Positions 10,201 to 18,884 of a stretch of 64,000 nucleotides of DNA are shown one piece after another (position 1 is the first letter of the stretch; each line of letters opens with the position of its first letter). The position numbers and the translations under genes are program-made. Under the pieces are notes generated by a model. The model was not told where the DNA came from, made no database searches, and was given only the letters and a program-made list of their open reading frames with translations. Source of the DNA: Caenorhabditis remanei (lineage: Eukaryota > Nematoda > Chromadorea > Rhabditida > Rhabditidae); NCBI RefSeq assembly GCF_010183535.1, contig NC_071331.1, positions 1,426,001 through 1,490,000 of the forward strand, written 5' to 3'.

Positions 10201-11854
10201 TGTTGAAGTTTCCAGATGGATTTCCTTTCCAATTGATGGGAACCGTGTTTCCCGAATTCTCTGGCTGCGCATGTGCAGCTTGTTGATTTCCCGATTTGTT
10301 TTGTAGTCCGGATGTCGTGGATCCATTACCATTTGGTTTCCTTGGTTCTGAATTTGAGCAGATGGCGGTATGATGTCTTCCATTGCAAGTCTGACATGTG
10401 GATGTGCATTGTCGTGCAGAATGTCCGGTCTGCAGACACCGGTAGCACAAACGAAGTTCAGCTGCTCTTTGTTTCCTTGTTGTCAGAGTGTTGTAGCGAC
10501 GACAGAATTGTGGATGATGCATCATTCTGTCCTCAACACAGAAAGCGCATGGAGTATTCACTCGTTGTTTCTGTTGAGTCTGTCGGTTGTTTTGATTCTG
10601 GTTTCCGTGTCCTGGATGATTTCTTCTTGAGATGTTGTTGGTCAAATTGGACATCGTCGTTGCTTGTCGATGATTGTCGATTTTGTTGTTATGAAGTTCG
10701 GCTACAAGTAGTTCAATCCTGGCAATTTCCTTCACTTTTTGAATGAGTTCCTTTGTTGATGAAGGGTATGCATCTTGTCCTTGTCCGTAGAGCTTCTGGA
10801 TAACACGTTTTGGAAGCTTCGATTCGATTATATCTGATGTTGAAACATTGTTGACGTCACATTGCATGCTCAGAAGTTGTTCGAAAATCATTCCGCATTG
10901 AACTCCGAAGTGTTGTAGATCAGTTGGATTGGTGTTAGAAGATAAGTCCGGTAGTGTCCTCAGTTTCTGTAGGAGTGCATGTTTTATCCGTATTGTGCCT
11001 CCGTATTGCTCCTCTAATATATTCAAGGCAATTGAAAAATTTCCGTTCGTTAGAGGTAGACTTCTTAGCAAATCGGCGGCTTCTCCAGATAAAGATGTTT
11101 TCAAGTATTGCAGCTTTGTCAGATTGTCAATGGGAAGGTGGTTCATCAGGGAATCAAATGATTCTTTGAATTCGAAGTACTTTGAGATGTCTCCGGAGAA
11201 TGTTGGCATAGTCATTCTTGGTAGTGAAACACTGAGGGGAGTTGTCCAGGACATTGGATGGCCCATTGAGATTGGAATAGTTTGTCCCGGACTTGGTCCG
11301 ATGATAACTGAATCAGTGGACGCAGAATGAGACTTCTTGTTTTGTTCTGGTTGAGTAGCTGTAGCATCTGAAGATGGTTCAGGTGGAGAAGTAAAACTGC
11401 TGGTCTCCTGTTTTGGTGTTGTAGAACTGATGATGGTGTCAATGAGTTCATCCGCTTCTGGGAGGGTTTTAGCTTGTTTCGGATCGATCTTCGATAAACG
11501 GTTTTTTCCGAAGGAGTATAACTGAGCAATTTCGTTCAACTTCAATGGTATTGATTGGAGTAAAGGAAGGTAGTCACCATATTTTTCAATGTAGTCACGT
11601 TTCACTTTCTTCTCGTTTGGATCTTTCTCTTCCAATTCCGACCATTCGAAGTGGCATTTTTGGAGTTTTTGTAGTTGGTGTTCGAGTTGTTCGTGGAAAT
11701 CAAGTAGATCGAGTACGGCTTCGTGGACTTCTTCCTTGGTGAATGAAGACAAGTCTGATTCGCTTACTTGTTCCTCTGCGAGTTTTTCAGTAATCCGTCT
11801 TCGAATCTGCCCAATGGCTCGTCTGAGTTTTCCTGAGCTGGTGGTGGTCGCCAT
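4157..11854 (-). CDS. Gag-Pol-Env polyprotein of a Bel/Pao retrovirus, intact
   Basis: This is a 2565-residue frame without stops. Domains in order, with approximate residues: Gag of the DUF1759 type (about 210-380, TMPTFSGDISKYFEF); three Cys/His zinc clusters (about 436-500, CAFC, CYRC..H and CQTC); retropepsin with FFDSGSNTS (about 655); reverse transcriptase with SADIAKAF (about 993) and a YVDN catalytic box (about 1066); RNase H with FTDAS (about 1240); integrase HHCC zinc domain (about 1518-1555) and D-D-E core (DYAGP about 1585, CDNAAQF about 1648, GGVYER about 1693); a DUF5641-like tail (about 1830). From about 1935 follow a hydrophobic stretch and further membrane segments, then a Cys-rich ectodomain with a dense Cys cluster at about 2170-2195. 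A terminal membrane anchor (about 2530-2545) and a basic tail end the protein. The envelope resembles the phlebovirus-derived glycoprotein known from nematode Cer elements. The start codon is only 8 bases inside the 5' LTR. Confidence 0.93.
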   Translation of the reverse strand: MATTTSSGKLRRAIGQIRRRITEKLAEEQVSESDLSSFTKEEVHEAVLDLLDFHEQLEHQLQKLQKCHFEWSELEEKDPNEKKVKRDYIEKYGDYLPLLQSIPLKLNEIAQLYSFGKNRLSKIDPKQAKTLPEADELIDTIISSTTPKQETSSFTSPPEPSSDATATQPEQNKKSHSASTDSVIIGPSPGQTIPISMGHPMSWTTPLSVSLPRMTMPTFSGDISKYFEFKESFDSLMNHLPIDNLTKLQYLKTSLSGEAADLLRSLPLTNGNFSIALNILEEQYGGTIRIKHALLQKLRTLPDLSSNTNPTDLQHFGVQCGMIFEQLLSMQCDVNNVSTSDIIESKLPKRVIQKLYGQGQDAYPSSTKELIQKVKEIARIELLVAELHNNKIDNHRQATTMSNLTNNISRRNHPGHGNQNQNNRQTQQKQRVNTPCAFCVEDRMMHHPQFCRRYNTLTTRKQRAAELRLCYRCLQTGHSARQCTSTCQTCNGRHHTAICSNSEPRKPNGNGSTTSGLQNKSGNQQAAHAQPENSGNTVPINWKGNPSGNFNRNHNNGHQGSQWKNQNNRRYHNNGEQTHIASAVEETSEVIHGMTHVINNEDAVMIFNPNTLVSKATTLETSNSEETQPPPVIMMTITLPVLDKNGQEHPATIFFDSGSNTSYIKTSFSEKLQLQPIGSKKMKVETFGSSKIRRFTSNIMRVSIKTKKATTTIDLHESEHIATNVIAVDIDDAECLKLLNADRVTLQRQQKDVDILIGLDFYLQLLGQVNTIRLINGLQLHITDCGPILSGKEHHSTPSINDTFTVINKQIEDDKLYQQLQNFWILETIGIHDTNPNFKSDEEANAFFRLTTTRKPNGRYVVRLPYSSTDNIHPNRALCCGQLQSTVRRLKIDPALFNKYANIFLEYISLDFIEEVLDESIITGPVVCYFPHHPVIKETSKTTKIRIVYNGSAKTSKNMHSLNDHLHTGERLLPDIAGIFLRIRQSNILISADIAKAFLQLELHEEDRDATRFLWVDPNTLQLKCYRFKRVPFGLKSSPFLLNRTIRTHLDTYQHPIAKEIATSLYVDNIYMGVSCTEEAKLFYNISKEIFADAQMNLCQYVSNCSSSNEYFTQMEKGTPEDRYQKLLGIKWDTQKDCLIFALPEIQAEMLTKRKVLKLIASCYDPIGYATPVTLSGKLFFQTLTSKEQTWDTPLSIEQHSSWKKIRQSWTGDEWHIPRQFFSKDQLKYAQLLELHVFTDASKIAYGTVAYLRIITEEDTAETQFLMSKSRVTPIKSNHSIPQLEALALLTGVRLANYCLNEMNLPIRRTYVWSDSMCSLDSLQTTSTTGSRFVRNRLKEIQEHGKEFLFSHVPGKNNPADLLTRGTTFNELKESTIWLKGPSFLQSTSPLPIRCKSTDQIINATTTLNIHSEPPIDVSRFSTFHRLLRTVMVIIYFITRGKLTSKQRITRARRLVLRLAQQNNPPSIETINSLQLQKDEEDDLWIYTGRVNQKPLIFLPQGKICRMIILEIHQRNYHSSPMFTLSKLREEYWIPKGLTYTKRSCRQCLGCRRINVQPYPQPSFASFPDSRILPSKPFKYTGVDYAGPLQIKVNNKPEKVWILLFTCLYSRFIVTELVLDMTTSTFLNALRRLSSLFGTPEHIICDNAAQFHLLTAVINNVKDRLNQCSTLDSTNLPEFHFISPHAPWEGGVYERMISLIKQSLLRAGSTTTLFELDDFRTTLCECTNIVNCRPLTYMASEENIEPLRPIDFVLPHGRMNTANMLTLKSPMDFEDQPWKRRKLAEDWDKLSTVTEEFRSRWIRDYIQVLQHRRDFDHKQGKSRTFNPKVGDVVLIHQPSSKSTTWPLGRIEELKERSALVKNGRTKRIVEYPWKLLYPLENTQDPDISQNENIVTSESSTTTSSKTDSLTPDNQQTERIHPRRSTRKRTATKLFTALMLFSFLTNSDAQSIIETTTASTTSPTPETVQWISRNPLILLFGFLFLLYGLHGCITLFLCLHCITKCLLLTLTQIFHGIQRTWFLYRRNQNQSATLIVILFMIQGLNGCNDVASIQGSDDLCVQSKDGQECFLNKAVRLNIRPEGPIGCYTVLDNNGKEKTFVEVHAKSIVSTCNEKTHHFTRQFKINHYYSHRCAGKGSCTGNTCETLSSNDGVPEFPPIAMDGPGHSRCYTSCGCITCGGCISCSSSCLFSRISAEPTSYSIYEITQCPTWTTTLELEIKMNGTSTIYTIPHGTPVDLPQNMSITVTGFSTPPSPIHGATFIKRKTSDVFSAVGYTLSSPPEAGRPRKGSVGELQCPTENDAIDFNCIFTEDICTCTPLGTSIRCECQILDMETIINRNPINSTHGSEGMIQLRYINQKIQSRTFSSGLLSVQLTLRNYSIHRIVKEDRCTVNQVSINGCYSCPQGGQLLINCKSSYFKNIVATIECPTIFAYVNCSSAGQQNEIPLFANQPRITENCTVRCGTETLHFTVNGSLKSLSTFTVQQQHFINFQEVISLDTIFDDIKSALSTIWDTIKDSFSWIFQSLRMWIIIVCLIIVFWHFRCSRECRRRRRYRRKIYTMTHHLA

Positions 11855-11862
11855 GTCGAAAT

Positions 11863-12087
11863 TGTAGAATACTCAGTAGAAGGATAGTTTATTGAGCACG
11901 AATAAAATAAGAGCAAGAATAGAAAAAACTGAATATATAAGATAAGCTAAGCGTCCTTTTTATACTATTCCATTAAAAACATAAATATCATTTTAATATA
12001 AACATATATAAAAGAATATAAACATGACTAAGCTAAATGATGTGTCATTGTATATATCTTTCTTCTATATCGACGTCGTCGTCGACA
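11863..12087 (-). repeat. 5' LTR of the minus-strand retrovirus
   Basis: 225 bp, identical by eye to 3992-4216. It should hold the promoter reading leftward. On the minus strand the polyprotein ATG follows almost at once, and TGGCGACC overlapping that ATG has the TGG start expected of a tRNA primer-binding site; this primer-site call is tentative. Confidence 0.93.
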
Positions 12088-12702
12088 AAACTCAACATTG
12101 TTTGAGCTAACTTAAAAATACTTTACTTTTCAGAAAGTTTATTGAATAGCGTCAAGCTCGAGATAGCCAAGAAAATGATACGAGTGAGAAATAAAAAAGA
12201 TATGAAGCAGGATTTTTTTTAAAAACTGAATGCTGTCTTGAAGTTTGGAAACAACTTTTATGTAGATTCTTGTTCTTACAACTGTGCTCCACTGAAATGT
12301 CCTTGAAAAATGTCTCTTTTTCTCTGAGTCTCTATTTCACACACAATTTTCTTTGATTTCAGAAAAGCGCGGTTGTAGGAAGCGTGACGTGCTAATACAG
12401 AAAAATTATGTTCACTTTCTCCCGCTGTTCCTGATTTGTAGCTCATTTTATCTTCCTTCCATTCTCTTCTCCGGAAGCACTTGTCACTTCGTATTATCAA
12501 ATCTGCCATTCTCATTTTTCACTATGGACACCCTCTTCTTCTTTTCTCCCCTTGTTTCTTTAGTCTTCTTCCGCTTATTCACTTTACCCCATATCCCCCT
12601 AGGGACCTCTGGAGGGGGATACTGTAGCAAATGAATATGTGGATGAGCGGAGTTTTATTTCAGATAAAAAAAGGAAGAGAGAAGAAGAAAAAGAAGCTGA
12701 AA
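12088..12702 (+). promoter_or_regulatory. Proximal 5' region of bHLH gene A
   Basis: This region pairs along its whole length with 55440-55936 upstream of gene B, including a conserved pyrimidine-rich tract (about 12410-12600 and 55660-55855) and a GGAGGGGG(A/G)TACTGTA box (12611 and 55863). A TTTATTTCAG acceptor ends at 12663, 39 bases before the ATG, and could take a spliced leader or an upstream exon. A 93-codon frame at 12353-12634 partly matches a frame at 55560-55886 (shared HFVLSNLPFSFFT), but spacing changes between them are not all multiples of three, so I do not call it a gene. Confidence 0.5.
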
Positions 12703-15331
12703 ATGGAGAACATGAGCAGTAAGATGTCGTTCACGGAGCCTGGAGTGAGACTTTCGATTAATTTGAGGGAGAGGTGAGTGAACAATTTTTTTCTTCGGAA
12801 TTGATAGAAAGGAAACAAATTATTTTAATGGGAACTTTCTGTAACAGTAACTTTATTCGCAGTGTTTAGAAATTTTGTCTTATTCGCACTTTTAATTCTG
12901 AGACATTCTAGATGAGCTAAATGAGTTTTCGAGAATTTCCTGTTTTCAAACATTTCTAAAGACTAGTGTACTTGTGAAAGCTAGTGTGATCTTGGTACCA
13001 TGGAAAAATAACCGGGAAAAGCATCTTCACAACTGAGAAATTAATTTTTAATGCGCTCCACCAAAATGCCCATGAAAAATGAAATTTTATTCGTTGCGAA
13101 CTGCATATACAGCAGAGTATAACTTTGCTCTCAATATAATAGTGACACCGAAACAGTGAACCCTCATTAGGAGAGACATATTTTTTTTTAGGAGTTTCAC
13201 TGTTTCACCGAAGTTGTTTTCCCAAGTAAAAGTCTCAATATTTTATTAACTGCCTTGTTTGACGGAATCTATTCACCAAACAGCTAAATACATGGGTTTA
13301 CATGTGTTTACAGCCTCTGTTTATGATTGTGATGCAAACTCCTATCAATAAATTAAAACAATAAATCTTTTAAACAAATTATATGAAACTGATAAAATTA
13401 GTAAAAATTTTCTATTTCTATTCGTTCATTTTGAAACGCTTTTTCATGTTTTTACTTTATATTTGGGAGACCTACAGTTCCTGTTTCTTACCGATCATTT
13501 ATGAAACAAATTCTAACTTTTTTACCTAAAAATACATAGAAATGACGTTTTTTTTGAGAATAGTCAAAAGACTGAAAATTTGCAATTTGAGGGAGAGGTG
13601 AGTGAGAAATCGTGTTTTTAGTTTGGTTTTATGCGGCTTGAAGCAATTTTTTTTTGAAAATGATTAGGACAGGGAAAACGGATGATTATAATGCAACTTT
13701 CTGTTATAGTGACTTCATTTGTATCATTTTGAAAATTCGTCTTATTCTCATATTTTCTTTCGCATAGCTAACAGATGTTTGTTATGAAACAGATCCAGCT
13801 GAACTAAATGTTTTTAAAATTTTTATGTTTCCAAATATTTCTAAAGTTGCGAAATCTAATCTGCTATCAGTACGGTGAGAGGTTCATCGAATCGAGGCAG
13901 AGCGCACTTGCGCAACACGTGGGCGAGAGAGCGGCGCGAGAGAGACGCAGAGAAACGAGAGAAAAAAAATTTTCAACTGAAAATTCAGTTTTTCGTCAAT
14001 TACAGTTCAGAAAAAAAATAATTCCGTTTTCTAGTGTTGCAAGCCGTGTTGTTGGCGTAATTGCGAGCAAAAACCAAGAAAAACCATTTTGTTTTAACCT
14101 GAAAATGGATTTTCAATGTGATTTAAAAGATTGTTCTTTTTTTTTAAGTGCGTTGCAGCTACCAAATTTCCCGTTTCTATCCGTTCATTTATGAAACGCT
14201 TTCTAATTTTTTACTTTAGTATACAAAAATAGTGAAATGACAATTTTTCTATTGAGAAGGGCCAAGAGACTAAAACTTTTTAATGTCCAGAAACCGTAAC
14301 CGCTTAGAATTAGAAATTCTTAAGCTTCAACTATTTCTACTCAGAATTTCACATTTGAAGATTGAGAGAACTTAAATTTGGTTCAAAACCAAATGATTGG
14401 GCTCGCAATCATGGCCCAACTGGAAACATCTATTATCCGTACAAAACTACGTCGTCAAATGATTCTCTCATTGATTTTTGCTGTTTAACCTACTGAACTG
14501 TCAGTGTCAAAACAGTAAATCAAATAAATTCCCTGAAAAATTACCTTGAGAATTTTAATTTCCAAAATAGAAACTTTTTTCTGTCTGGCAATTCTCTCTT
14601 CACCGTTTCAATAAAAATACAATTTACGCTAATTTACAAAGCTAACTGATGACGTTTTCTTAAATGGGTGGAGTATAAACAATAATTTGTTCACTTAAGG
14701 AATAACCGAAAATTATGAGTTCTTTAGGATTATATAGGTAGATCTTCTTGTCACTTTTGACCTCAAGGTAATGTAATCACTAGGCTAGGGCAAGCAAGTT
14801 CTCACCACAACCTTCTCAACTAATATATCATTTTCCAGGTGCCGAATGCATGATTTGAATGAGGCTCTCGATGATCTTCGTGCTGTAATTCCCTATGCTC
14901 ATGGTGGTTCTGTAAGAAAATTGAGCAAGATTGCAACATTGCTTCTGGCTAAAAATCATATCATTATGCAAGTGAGTGCTAGAACAAATGATCCAAGATT
15001 AGATTTAATTAGATTTTGATTCTTGAAAATCAGAACATGAAACAGTATAGTTGTTTGGTTCTTGTTTGGTAAAATTTCTAAGAAAAAATTCTTTGCTGTT
15101 TCATAACAATGCTTTTCACCGAATAAGTATCTTCAACTAATTATTCTTTAGTTTAGATTAAATTAATTTGTATTTCAGGCCAAAGCAATCGAGGAGTTGA
15201 GCGTTCTAGTGTCCCAATTAAAGAAGAAAACATCATCTGAAAGTTCTGAGACTGCTGACGTTGTGGACAAAGAGTCTTTGACGAAATCATCACTGTCTTC
15301 TGAAGAATCATCGAACTCTGATAATTATTAA
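12703..15331 (+). CDS. hlh-17/31/32-like: Olig-family bHLH transcription factor, gene A (three exons)
   Basis: Exons at 12703-12773, 14839-14971 and 15179-15331 join in frame to 118 residues plus TAA. Donors are GTGAGTG at both introns; acceptors are TTTTCCAG and TATTTCAG. Residues 14-84 form the bHLH: basic region [13 protein letters not shown], helix 1 [13 protein letters not shown], a loop with [12 protein letters not shown], and helix 2 [18 protein letters not shown]. The basic and loop residues are those of Olig proteins and of C. elegans HLH-17/31/32, which bind E-boxes as dimers and in worms are linked to glia. The last 35 residues are Ser/Glu-rich and low complexity. AATAAA overlaps the stop codon. 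Intron 1 is 2065 bases against 683 in gene B and carries a stray exon-1 copy and other insertions. Which of the three worm genes is the orthologue cannot be decided here. Confidence 0.88.
13586..13640 (+). pseudogene. Stray 3' end of bHLH exon 1 with its donor, inside intron 1 of gene A
   Basis: AATTTGAGGGAGAGGTGAGTGA at 13587 repeats the exon 1/intron 1 junction at 12760-12780, and the sequence after it (TTTGGTTTTATGCGGC) matches the start of gene B intron 1 (56032-56047). The upstream part of exon 1 is missing. This marks a partial tandem duplication within gene A; the real intron is a composite of two old ones. Confidence 0.65.
13860..13965. other. GC-richer insertion in intron 1 of gene A
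   Basis: The stretch GAGAGCGGCGCGAGAGAGACG and its flanks contrast with the AT-rich intron and are absent from gene B intron 1. It holds a CACGTG E-box at about 13917. No coding content is seen; its function is unknown. Confidence 0.3.
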
Positions 15332-15359
15332 TAAAATCTTTCTTCTTTTGAGACAATTT

Positions 15360-15960
15360 TTTTGAGTTTCAGATTATTTTCAAATTCACGAAGGTTTACC
15401 ATCTTTATTAACAAGCAACCGAAAAAAACCAGAACAAAAACCTAACTCCTGAAGAAAAAATACACAAAAGTTTCAAGGTCAATTAAATTTATGCATCTTT
15501 ACTGCCTCGTGGCCAATTTTTCAACACTTTCGCAGTTTCAAAGTACGAACAAGTACATAAAAGAGCAGTACTAACAATTATAATTGGATGGTTGAAGATA
15601 AACTTCTTTTCCGACCCGGCTTTTGAGTGAATCTTAGAGCACGTATTTATTGATTTATTCAATAGACTTGTTATGTTTTTTCTAAAATTCAAAGTGTCGA
15701 TGTAACCAAAAAGAATTTTCGAAGATATGTGCTCAGGTTATGAAAGTTATTCTTTGTAGCAAAAAATGAGAAATATACTAAAAATAACAAAGCCAATGCG
15801 CCCGGCCGTAAACTGGATTCAATCTTATTTGTACTACCTTTTTTAATTCAAAACAAGAACTGAATAAAAGTAAATCTTCCATCTACCGACGATTTCCTTA
15901 AACAAGGAATATTTGTGTTACAGATACAACAGATAAAAATTGAAATTTTATAATTTTGTT
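15360..15960 (+). repeat. 3' flank unit of the bHLH gene, copy 1 of 4
   Basis: The markers TTCGCAGTTTCAAAGTACGAAC and GTAAACTGGATTCAATCTTAT are repeated in the same order at about 25430-25870, 26520-27060 and 57160-57660. The unit follows exon 3 of gene A, a decayed exon 3 (26386-26497) and exon 3 of gene B, so it was copied together with the gene. It contains no gene of its own. Confidence 0.6.
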
Positions 15961-15989
15961 TCCATTCCTTGGTTAACTGTCTTAGCTGA

Positions 15990-16367
15990 CTAGGGAAGGC
16001 CTCGGGGTGACCGTGGAGTTATGGGACGTGAGCTATATCGTTGGAAAGCTGAGAAAACGCGGATTCCAAATATATATTCAGTTTTTGCCCTCGAGACCTA
16101 GTGTTCAAGAAATTACAGGGTCAAACTAAGGAAAAATGACTAATTATTGCCTTTCTAACACGCGAAAAAATGTTTGAAATTTTTTGCAATTTTTGCGTGT
16201 CAGAAAGGCAATAATTTGTCATTTTTCCGAACTTTGAACTTGTGTTTCTCGAATACCAGACCTCGAGGGCAAAAACTGAGTAAATATTCGAAATCAGCAT
16301 TTTCTCAGCTTTCCAATGATATAGGTCACGACCCATATCTCCACGGTCACCCCGGAGCCTTCCCTAG
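15990..16367. mobile_element. 378-bp palindromic MITE
   Basis: The termini CTAGGGAAGGCCTCGGGGTGA and its complement ending at 16367 are inverted, and the two halves pair nearly end to end around 16175. Paralogous 3' flank at 25850 and 57640 lacks it (CTTAGCTGGGAGATGT). The flanking TGA on each side (15987-15989, 16368-16370) may be a 3-bp target duplication. A piece of the same family lies at about 56360-56406. Confidence 0.7.
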
Positions 16368-16379
16368 TGAGATGTGTAA

Positions 16380-16700
16380 ATAAGGAAAAGTTATTACCCT
16401 TTCGTCAATGGCTGCCCGCTAGCTCAAATTTCGGTCCTGGGGCGATGTGTGGGCTTCGTTGCGGAATTTCGATTTACGTCGGCTCTCTACCATAATTATC
16501 CGGAATCCGGATTCCGGAAATTCCGGATTCCGGAATTCCGGGTTTTTTTTGACATTCCGGTTCCGGTCCCGGATTCCGTAAAATGAAAAATCGCATTCCG
16601 TACAACTCTGCTCTCTACCGTACTTTTACCCAATAATTTTAGAAGTACGGTTGAGAGCCGGCGTAAATTGAAATCCCGTAACGAGGCTCACACCTTTTTC
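16380..16700. repeat. CCGGAAT-rich palindromic insert within a repeat shared with 57670-57940
   Basis: The outer sequence (GGCTGCCCGCTAGCT, later GTACGGTTGAGAGCCGGCG) is shared with 57680-57905. Between the shared parts this copy has alternating CCGGAATCC/GGATTCCGG runs at 16498-16560, while the other copy has a different palindrome at the same place (57758-57833). The two loci thus carry different palindromic insertions in one host repeat. No gene is seen from 15332 to 17600. Confidence 0.45.
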
Positions 16701-17966
16701 AGTTTTGTGTTTGTTTAGCGTCTCAATCAATCATTATGGACTTCCCAGGGCTGAATTTTGAGCAAGCTGTCAGCAACTAGCGAACATATATTAGCAGTTT
16801 CTTAAAGAGAGTAAATAAACGAATTCGGTAATTCTTGTAATATATCTCAAAAACTACTCAAGATGATGTGAAAGTTCAAACTAGGGAAAGCTAGTTTTCT
16901 CGTTCAACAACAAGTTGTTGATCTTGAAAATCTCACCATTAAAACAAGATTAGGAGAATATTGAATAACTATTCCAGAACTGCAGAAATTCTGAGGTAAG
17001 ACACCATGATGAAACAGATTTTCCTGATAAAGATTGTTTGTTTGGTAAAATCGTTTAAGAAGGTCTTAAAAAACTTAAACAGCTCACGGAAGTAAACTAT
17101 AAAATCCAAATCTATAGAACTCCATAGTCCCATAGTTTATTTATTAACATATACACAAATTTCGCGTTTTGCAGTATTGGAATCCAGCACCCTCTCTTTT
17201 TCATATCATTTTTAATCCAACTTTTACAGTTTCATTGAAAACATCTTTCGTCTCCGTCTAACTTACATTGCTGAACATGCAAATGCAAATTTTCAGACCG
17301 AACACTTTATTCTCATACGACATATTAGATTAAGTCTGATTCCAATTTTGGAAAATCAGAATATGAAACAGAGATTATTTGGCTATTGAGAAAAATATTT
17401 AGGCTGTTTCAAACAATAATTTTCAACGAACGATTTCATAACTTCTCCGATACCATAACTCCTCTGGCAATTTAATGCTTTCTGATTACCTGAAAGACAG
17501 TTATTAGAATTAAATCTAGTGGTCTTTGAATTGTAAAAAAAATTTTAAACTAAAATGCGTTTTGAGGAATCTTTAATTTTCAGATTTTTTAAAACTTTGA
17601 GGCGTTACTAATAACGCTATTATCAATAATCAATTACCTAAGTGATAAATGGGAAACAGCATCAATTGGAATAATAATGTGCTGCATGAAGTTTCGAACA
17701 AAACGGTAAAAACTACCGTTTTATAGTTTGAATATGTTGGATACTTTTTTTTTTCAAAATGTTGATTCTGTTGATAAAAATCTTGATAGGTGTTCCTTCA
17801 AAATCATTCATTTTTCCAAGATGTTTTGAAAAACTTTAAAAAAAAACCGAAACATAAATGTTTTAATTTTTAATGTTTCATTGAAAACATAACATATCTA
17901 TATCCAACTTACAAACTAGTAGAGGTTTCACTATGTACTCTTTTTAAACGTTATTACATTTTCCAG

Positions 17967-18070
17967 ATGCCGAGTGCACGATCTTCGTGCTGAAATTTTT
18001 TATGGGGTTCGATAAGGAAATTGAGCAAGATTACAACATTACTCCTGACTAAAAATCATATCGTTATGCA
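17967..18070 (+). pseudogene. Decayed bHLH exon 2
   Basis: After TTTTCCAG the sequence runs ATGCCGAGTGCACGATCTTCG, then GAAATTGAGCAAGATTACAAC and AAAAATCATATCGTTATGCA. This is exon 2 with the helix 1 coding part deleted and the frame broken. A nearly identical relic is at 28877-28982, copied with the segmental duplication. Confidence 0.8.
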
Positions 18071-18234
18071 CACAACTTTGTCGAAGCTGTTTATCGGAAA
18101 ATTAGTTGTTGATTCTGGAAAATCAAAATATGAAACAGAAAATGTTCAGGTTCTAGAACACGTTTCAAACTAGTAAGAATTTATGACCACCAATGATCGA
18201 ACAGTGGAGTTTTTAAAATTGTTTTGGTTTCACA

Positions 18235-18848
18235 TAGCGCTCGAAACGGGGCGTCCCACTTTTTTCCGGGAATTTTGGAAAACTGTCAGTTTTTGTCGGA
18301 TAATTAGGGATGTTAAAAATGCGTTTTACGGTAACCTCCGCTTTTTTCATTTCCGCCGACGGCGATATTTGCCGCTTCAATTTCAGGCGAAGGTTACCTT
18401 TGCTTTTTTCATTTCCGGCGAAGGCCGCCTTCGCCTGTTTTGAAAACGGCAATTTTTGACGTTTTTCATTTCCCAGTGGTAAAAAATGCTGTTTTTTTCT
18501 AATTTTGTGTTGAAATAAATTTCAAAAAGCGTCAAAAATTGCTTGCCGAAAAATGAAAAGCGGTAATGAAAACCGAAAAAACCTAAACAGGCGAAAATCG
18601 CCTGTCTTGGAAATGGATAGGGTATTTTTCGCCTTATTGGGAAATGAAGCAGGCGCAGCGTGAAGGCGAAGGCGGCCCGCAACATCCTTACGGAGAATTG
18701 TGAAACTTTCACAGAATCTGTAGACATAGCTGGGGACGCGTTTCTCAAAGTTTTAAAAATATACGTTCATTTTTAACCGTTTTATGACAATCCGGAACGC
18801 GCGGGACGGGGACGCGGGACGTCCCAACTCGTCCCATTTCGAGCTCTA
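18235..18848. mobile_element. hAT-like MITE, interrupted by a younger MITE
   Basis: Termini TAGCGCTCGAAA and TTTCGAGCTCTA are inverted, flanked by GTTTCACA on both sides (18227-18234 and 18849-18856), an 8-bp target duplication. The same element without the inner insertion is at 29146-29364, so it entered before the segmental duplication. Inner motifs GGGGCGTCCC and GGGACGTCCC also pair. Confidence 0.75.
18305..18690. mobile_element. 386-bp MITE nested in the older MITE
   Basis: Termini TAGGGATGTT and AACATCCTTA are inverted. Flanks CGGATAAT and CGGAGAAT form an 8-bp duplication with one difference. The empty site is visible in the sister copy at about 29205-29225. The body repeats GCGAAGG/CCTTCGCC blocks. 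Because the sister copy lacks it, it inserted after the segmental duplication. Confidence 0.7.
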
Positions 18849-18884
18849 GTTTCACAACCTTTTTTTCTATTTTTTTCTATACTT

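Larger units (their letters stand above)
3992..12087 (-). mobile_element. Complete Bel/Pao endogenous retrovirus with env
   Basis: Two 225-bp direct LTRs (3992-4216 and 11863-12087) that look identical base for base enclose one uninterrupted gag-pol-env frame. Read on the minus strand, each LTR starts TGTCGACGACG and ends TTCTACA, giving canonical TG..CA termini. The flanks are A-rich (AAAAT left, AAACT right), so the target-site duplication is unclear or carries one mismatch. The insertion split the sequence shared with 55405-55480. LTR identity and the open frame point to very recent insertion. It sits about 615 bp upstream of bHLH gene A and is transcribed away from it. Confidence 0.95.

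Noticed and set aside
18183..18748. Overlapping frames of 79 to 121 codons
   Set aside because: They lie in the palindromic MITE, where both strands read similarly; there is no domain.
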